Positions 62,340 to 64,000 of a stretch of 64,000 nt of DNA are shown piece by piece. Under the pieces are notes generated by a model. That model did not search any database. It worked only from the letters and a program-made list of their open reading frames with translations, and was not told the origin of the DNA. Made by a program: the position numbers and the translations under genes. The stretch lies in NCBI RefSeq assembly GCF_019649055.1, contig NW_026570224.1:2852001-2916000 (forward strand), given 5' to 3'. The DNA comes from Paramacrobiotus metropolitanus (taxonomy: Eukaryota; Tardigrada; Eutardigrada; Parachela; Macrobiotidae). Positions within the stretch are counted from its first letter, which is position 1, and each line of letters opens with the position of its first letter.

Positions 62340-63767
62340 TTAGGTATCCACCGAACAGCTTAATCGGGCACCATAAACACTAGTGGACAGATCAGTCATT
62401 TGTAATTCATCCAGTTCCGGCATGCTCTTCTTCGTCGAACTCTCTAGATCTGCCGACTGGAGGCTGCCCGTTTCAGGCAGTTGTTTACGATAGCCCTGTC
62501 GATGTCTCCAGGAATGCGAGTGACAGCGCAACAACTGCGACCGCGGCACACCCAGAATGATCAGGTAACCGCGACGGAAGTGATCGATCGATGCCCCGTA
62601 CACAATACAATTAATTGAACTGTTCCCGTGCGCCAGGAGAATGGTCAGAATATACCACACCGGATCAACATCTTTCCCGCGACCCAGTAAGATTACCACG
62701 GCCACAGGGAGCCACATCACAACGAAAATGATGTACACTCGGAATAGGGCCTGGGCCATCTTGACATTCTGCCGGAAGAGTCGTTGGCGCTGTTTGCGGT
62801 GTACACGTTCGGCGCGGGTGCGCTTCACGGCGCCGCTCAGCAGACGATGCCGGACGAGATTGGAATCCTTAACTTTACGATAGATGCCCAGATAGGCCAG
62901 GAAGCTGAGGGTAATGGGAATGCAAACACCCACACCAATGTAGAACAATGCATAGGAATGTACATGATTGGCGAATGTGCACACATAGAACACTTCGCTA
63001 AACCGATTATCGCCCCAGCCGACGTGGTTGGGCAATTCGATCATGTAAATCAGGGTCCATACAGCCACACACAACACAATCGTGCGTCCACCTGTGTAGA
63101 TTTTGTTGTAGGAATCATGATGACATATGAGGACGTATCTGCAACTTCCAAGTAATTCATCGCTACCAACGTTTTCGTAGGTGAATGTTTGCATTCAGGT
63201 TGTGCATAAAGAAAATGTTATTATGGTGCAGCTAAAAAATAACCTAATAAAGCTGCTATGAAAAGTTAATTGGCGTGAAACATATGCAAACTGACTGCAC
63301 AGTAGTGCAGTAACTAGTACCCAGCCAGCTTTCCCATCGTGTAAGCTAGGCTTGGGAATTAGTAGAGTGGTCCACGTATTTATTAGTGACGTACCGATTA
63401 ACCGAGATCATAAAAATATTCCAAGTCGAAGATAAACAGCCGGTCGCACAAAGAGTAGAAATAACTGCAAATTAAAGAGCTTTTGATTACCAAGCTGCTT
63501 ATTACGTTTTTAAGGGCCTTTCCAAAAATGTGCAGTACTAACCGTACGTACCTTAAAATACTGTGTGTACATTCATATTTTGTATACGTACTACGTAGGT
63601 ATAGCTTGGTGGTAAAGTACTGATTAATTATTATCAAAATAGTTTACTGGTAAAACAAAAAACAGTTATACAAGAATTCTGTGTCTATCAGAATAACATA
63701 AGGATGTCGCTCTCACCCGAACAGAGAACTGGATGATTTTCAAACCACTGCTCTCCCCACAAAGCAC
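62340..63767 (-). CDS. Class A GPCR, melatonin-receptor / moody-Tre1 like (3' part)
   Basis: A seven-transmembrane receptor cut by the right edge of the window: TM1 and TM2 lie beyond 64000. Exons seen: 63767-63717, 63464-63395 and 63138-62340, with matching phases. The first encodes the end of extracellular loop 1 with the conserved disulfide cysteine (ALWGEQWFENHPVLCS). The second is TM3 (STLCATGCLSSTWNIFMISV) ending in NR, and the third continues with YVLICHH, so the DRY motif reads NRY as in melatonin receptors. TM4 has VWTLIYMIELPN, loop 2 YVCTF, TM6 MWLP, and TM7 NSSINCIVYG in place of NPxxY, again melatonin-like (NAIIYG). A long basic loop 3 and a Ser-rich tail follow. The ligand cannot be told. 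Melatonin receptors and the insect Moody/Tre1 group are the nearest families I recognise. Confidence 0.85.
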
Positions 63768-64000
63768 CTGAAAACAAATAGGCTTTTACTGGTGCATAAA
63801 AACGTCCGAGCAATCACGTCTTTTATGAAAAAGGGGCATGTATTATCGGTGCAAGAACAATTATAAAGATTTAGGGTCCCCAGATTAGTAGATAAGGTAC
63901 AGCTTGATACAATTTTAAGAAAAAAGAACCCTGTCTACAGGCTTGTATTCAGTTGATTTACCAATTATATTAGAAGGTTGCGTGACTGCAGTAACAAATA
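63768..64000 (-). other. Intron of the GPCR gene running off the window
   Basis: Upstream of the TTTTCAG acceptor at 63768 no further exon with fitting phase was found. The exon before it must supply one base in phase 1. The missing N-terminus with TM1-TM2 should lie beyond the window. Confidence 0.5.

Overview
The window is a stretch of invertebrate animal nuclear DNA: AT-rich, with spliced genes whose introns mostly run from about 33 bp to a few hundred bp and use GT-AG borders. The genes are animal ones: a calbindin-32 type EF-hand protein, the eIF2alpha kinase HRI, a PLEKHG4/puratrophin-type RhoGEF, a melatonin-receptor-like GPCR, NIPSNAP, PGAP2, GPAT3/4, FIG4, CTU2, PCC1 and mitochondrial uS11. 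The calbindin-32 match and the compact genes suggest an ecdysozoan. A tardigrade is my best guess, but that is inference. No bacterial operon, CRISPR array, rRNA or tRNA gene was seen.

Layout. 1-2 kb: nothing firm. 2.05-6.19 kb (-): a multi-exon gene I do not recognise. 6.86-10.02 kb (-): FIG4. 10.49-11.77 kb (+): mitochondrial ribosomal protein uS11m, divergent from FIG4 across 462 bp. 11.87-12.25 kb (-): a doubtful coding fragment. 12.82-13.74 kb (+): PGAP2, intronless. 14.52-17.07 kb (-): NIPSNAP in ten exons. 18.86-20.35 kb (+): GPAT3/4. 21.06-40.62 kb (-): one PLEKHG4-like RhoGEF gene in 17 exons, with two introns of about 6 kb that account for most of the apparently empty DNA between 28 and 40 kb. 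42.1-42.6 kb: a decayed retroelement remnant. 43.84-44.27 kb (+) PCC1 and 44.33-47.18 kb (+) CTU2, only 66 bp apart. 47.50-53.55 kb (-): calbindin-32 homologue. 55.86-60.74 kb (-): HRI. 62.34 kb to beyond the right edge (-): the 3' part of a class A GPCR.

The exon models were built by hand. I chained exons so that splice phases agree and checked each reconstructed protein against remembered family sequences. Seven complete gene models close with no residual base (uS11m, PGAP2, NIPSNAP, PCC1, CTU2, calbindin, HRI). FIG4 and GPAT3/4 close only if one base is re-read (-1) inside an exon, and the RhoGEF has one junction short by one base. These breaks are either one-base assembly deletions or real frameshifts, and they are the most useful point to check.

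Functionally the window is a mix of housekeeping genes. Two of them, PCC1 (KEOPS complex, t6A37) and CTU2 (U34 thiolation), both modify the tRNA anticodon loop and sit head-to-tail with operon-like spacing. I found no clearly new biological system. The best leads are the PCC1-CTU2 pair, the recurrent -1 breaks, two 33-nt introns, and the unrecognised gene next to FIG4.
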